A stretch of 64,000 nucleotides of DNA from Panacagrimonas sp052387695 (GTDB lineage: Bacteria > Pseudomonadota > Gammaproteobacteria > Nevskiales > Nevskiaceae), in assembly GCA_052387695.1 (NCBI GenBank), contig JBQTIX010000047.1, positions 124,001-188,000 of the forward strand, written 5' to 3'. The notes beneath the pieces were generated by a model. The model made no database searches, was not told the origin of the DNA, and saw nothing but the letters and a program-made list of their open reading frames with translations. Positions within the stretch are counted from its first letter, which is position 1, and each line of letters opens with the position of its first letter. Both the position numbers and the translations under genes were made by a program. Positions 62,961 through 64,000 of the stretch are shown here, piece by piece.

Positions 62961-63526
62961 TGAACCGCCACTATTGCTCTGGTGCCGCGGTTATCACCGC
63001 CTTCCGGTCCTTCGATGATTCGCAGCGCGGCTCCAAACGGGCCACCCCGCTGGCGGTTCTGGTTGGTGCGGCGATTTTTGGCGTCGCCGCGGTCGCCGCG
63101 GACAGCCCGCTACTGGACGCACCCATGCAGCCTATCGCCAAGGCCAAGCAGAAGAACGGTGCGGTGCAGCAAGGACTGGTTCTCCTGCCGACGGGGCGAG
63201 AGTCCTCGTCGCGCAACCCGGACGAAAGAGGAGTGGAACGCACTGACCTTGAGTATCGGACCGGGTCTGGCAATGGCACCAGCGGCGATTCGTCCGGCGT
63301 CGGCGTCGTGTCCTTGCTCGACCGGACGCTGGACCGTACCCTCGATCTGGATCGCGTCCTAGATCTGGAACGAGCCCTGGACCTTGATCGAAACCTGGAT
63401 TTACAGAGGACGCTCGATCTGGAGAGCGTGCTGGATCTGCAGGGAACCCTGGGTGACGTCAACGAAGCTGCCGCCAATCTGGGCGTGAATACCCAATTCA
63501 TCCTGCGCCCGGAGCTGAGGAAATGA
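62957..63526 (+). CDS. Exported protein with LxRxLD hexapeptide repeats
   Basis: 189-aa protein of unknown function. AGGAGGGA precedes ATG 62957. A hydrophobic segment at about 30-48 (TPLAVLVGAAIFGVAAVAA) is a likely signal or anchor. Residues 131-166 are six consecutive hexads of the form L-[DEQ]-[RSG]-x-L-[DG] (LDRVLD, LERALD, LDRNLD, LQRTLD, LESVLD, LQGTLG), preceded by imperfect units from 121. Spacing of leucines by four and two differs from a coiled-coil heptad. Co-translated with the anti-sigma factor, so probably an envelope component of the same response. Confidence 0.75.
   Translation: MMNRHYCSGAAVITAFRSFDDSQRGSKRATPLAVLVGAAIFGVAAVAADSPLLDAPMQPIAKAKQKNGAVQQGLVLLPTGRESSSRNPDERGVERTDLEYRTGSGNGTSGDSSGVGVVSLLDRTLDRTLDLDRVLDLERALDLDRNLDLQRTLDLESVLDLQGTLGDVNEAAANLGVNTQFILRPELRK
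63347..63454 (+). repeat. 18-bp degenerate tandem repeat encoding the hexads
   Basis: Six 18-bp units within the coding sequence. The protein pattern is better kept than the DNA, with synonymous changes between units, which suggests selection on the peptide. Confidence 0.7.
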
Positions 63527-63846
63527 GTTCGCCAAGTGCTACAAAGTACGTTGCGTTGCTTGCAATGGCCGTGCTGGCGGGCATCCCGATGACGGCGATG
63601 GCAGAGGACGCCGCCGGCCTGGATCTGACGATGCAGGTGCTTGGCAAGAACGACAAGGTCGACGACCGCCTGGTCAATCGGATCCTCGTCCCCGGCATCG
63701 GTGCGGCACGCGCGGCTCAGGGATCCGGCGATCGCAACTCAGCCAAGGAGCGCCAGGCCTTGCGTGAGGATAATCGTGAGGCAAGAAAGGAGCAGCGCGA
63801 GGAAGCCCTGGAACGCTATCGCGATCGACGCGACCGTTCCGAATGA
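63523..63846 (+). CDS. Small exported charged protein
   Basis: 107-aa protein with a signal peptide (residues 1-27, cleavage after TAMA) and a mature part that becomes highly charged (KERQALREDNREARKEQREE), probably helical. No family recognised. The ATG overlaps the stop of the repeat protein, so it belongs to the sigma/anti-sigma operon. Confidence 0.75.
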   Translation: MSSPSATKYVALLAMAVLAGIPMTAMAEDAAGLDLTMQVLGKNDKVDDRLVNRILVPGIGAARAAQGSGDRNSAKERQALREDNREARKEQREEALERYRDRRDRSE

Positions 63847-64000
63847 GGTTCTGCGGGGTTCTCACCCGCCACGGGTGAAGGGCAAATCGTCGAGTGAAGA
63901 CGGCCCGAAGGTTTGTCGGGCAGGCCTTCGATCTTTCCGACTCCGCCTTATTCAGGTACCCGCGCGCGGACGCGGGATAATGGGCCGATGCGCAAACCCA

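Noticed and set aside
63988..64000. ATG near the right edge (MRKP...)
   Set aside because: Only four codons are visible; too little to call a gene.
1..64000. CRISPR arrays or an origin of replication
   Set aside because: No regularly spaced repeats of 25-40 bp and no DnaA-box cluster or iterons were seen.

Overview
The window is about 64 kb of GC-rich proteobacterial DNA from an aerobic hydrocarbon and aromatic degrader. The genes resemble those of gammaproteobacteria. A lineage near Nevskiales or Immundisolibacterales would fit the gene content, but that placement is inference. There is no rRNA, CRISPR array or replication origin. The only RNA gene found is a proline tRNA near 60.0 kb.

Region 1 (1-22.5 kb, all +) is a dense aromatic catabolic cluster. 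It holds five Rieske oxygenase alpha subunits, four complete beta subunits and the tail of a fifth. Mixed among them are a NahC-like extradiol dioxygenase, a NahD-like isomerase, a DapA-type aldolase, two aldehyde dehydrogenases, a BenD-like cis-diol dehydrogenase, a PdxA/TphB-like dehydrogenase, a GMC oxidoreductase, a ketopantoate-reductase-like protein, a tartrate-dehydrogenase-like enzyme and acetyl-CoA synthetase. The set reads as a naphthalene-type upper pathway combined with dioxygenases for carboxylated rings. No Rieske ferredoxin and no gentisate or catechol dioxygenase is present. The only obvious reductase is a BenC-like flavoprotein at 29.0 kb.

Region 2 (22.6-37.4 kb) concerns C4/PHA and acyl-CoA metabolism. 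On + lie 3-hydroxybutyrate dehydrogenase, a large indolepyruvate:ferredoxin oxidoreductase, PhaB and the flavoprotein reductase. On - lie a CaiB CoA-transferase, an acyl-CoA dehydrogenase, a MaoC hydratase, PhaC, PhaZ and a PhaC-like hydrolase. A broken copy of the caiB 5' end and its divergent promoter region sits at 23.7-24.2 kb, in inverted orientation to the intact locus at 37.1-37.7 kb.

Region 3 (37.6-45.0 kb, +) is a six-gene operon: thiolase, 3-hydroxyacyl-CoA dehydrogenase, Meh-like hydratase, CitE-like lyase, long-form acyl-CoA dehydrogenase (Mcd-like) and Mct-like CoA transferase. The last four would convert methylsuccinyl-CoA or mesaconyl-CoA to acetyl-CoA plus pyruvate. This is the citramalyl-CoA branch known from the 3-hydroxypropionate bicycle of Chloroflexus, and it is the most interesting system in the window.

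Region 4 (45.2-54.1 kb, -) has a MarR - FadL-type channel - adaptor lipoprotein - RND pump operon followed by a small membrane protein. Upstream lies a CYP153 alkane hydroxylase with its ferredoxin.

Region 5 (54.4-60.0 kb) is mobile DNA: a frameshifted IS256-type element that truncates a KfrA-like gene, an OB/HD-domain protein, an integrase with a C-terminal integrase remnant beside it, an excisionase-like gene and a divergent XRE regulator. It abuts the 3' end of tRNA-Pro(CGG), a classic island attachment point.

Region 6 (60-64 kb) looks like core genome: ispB, an ECF sigma factor, its anti-sigma factor, and two small exported proteins, one with an unusual LxRxLD hexapeptide repeat.
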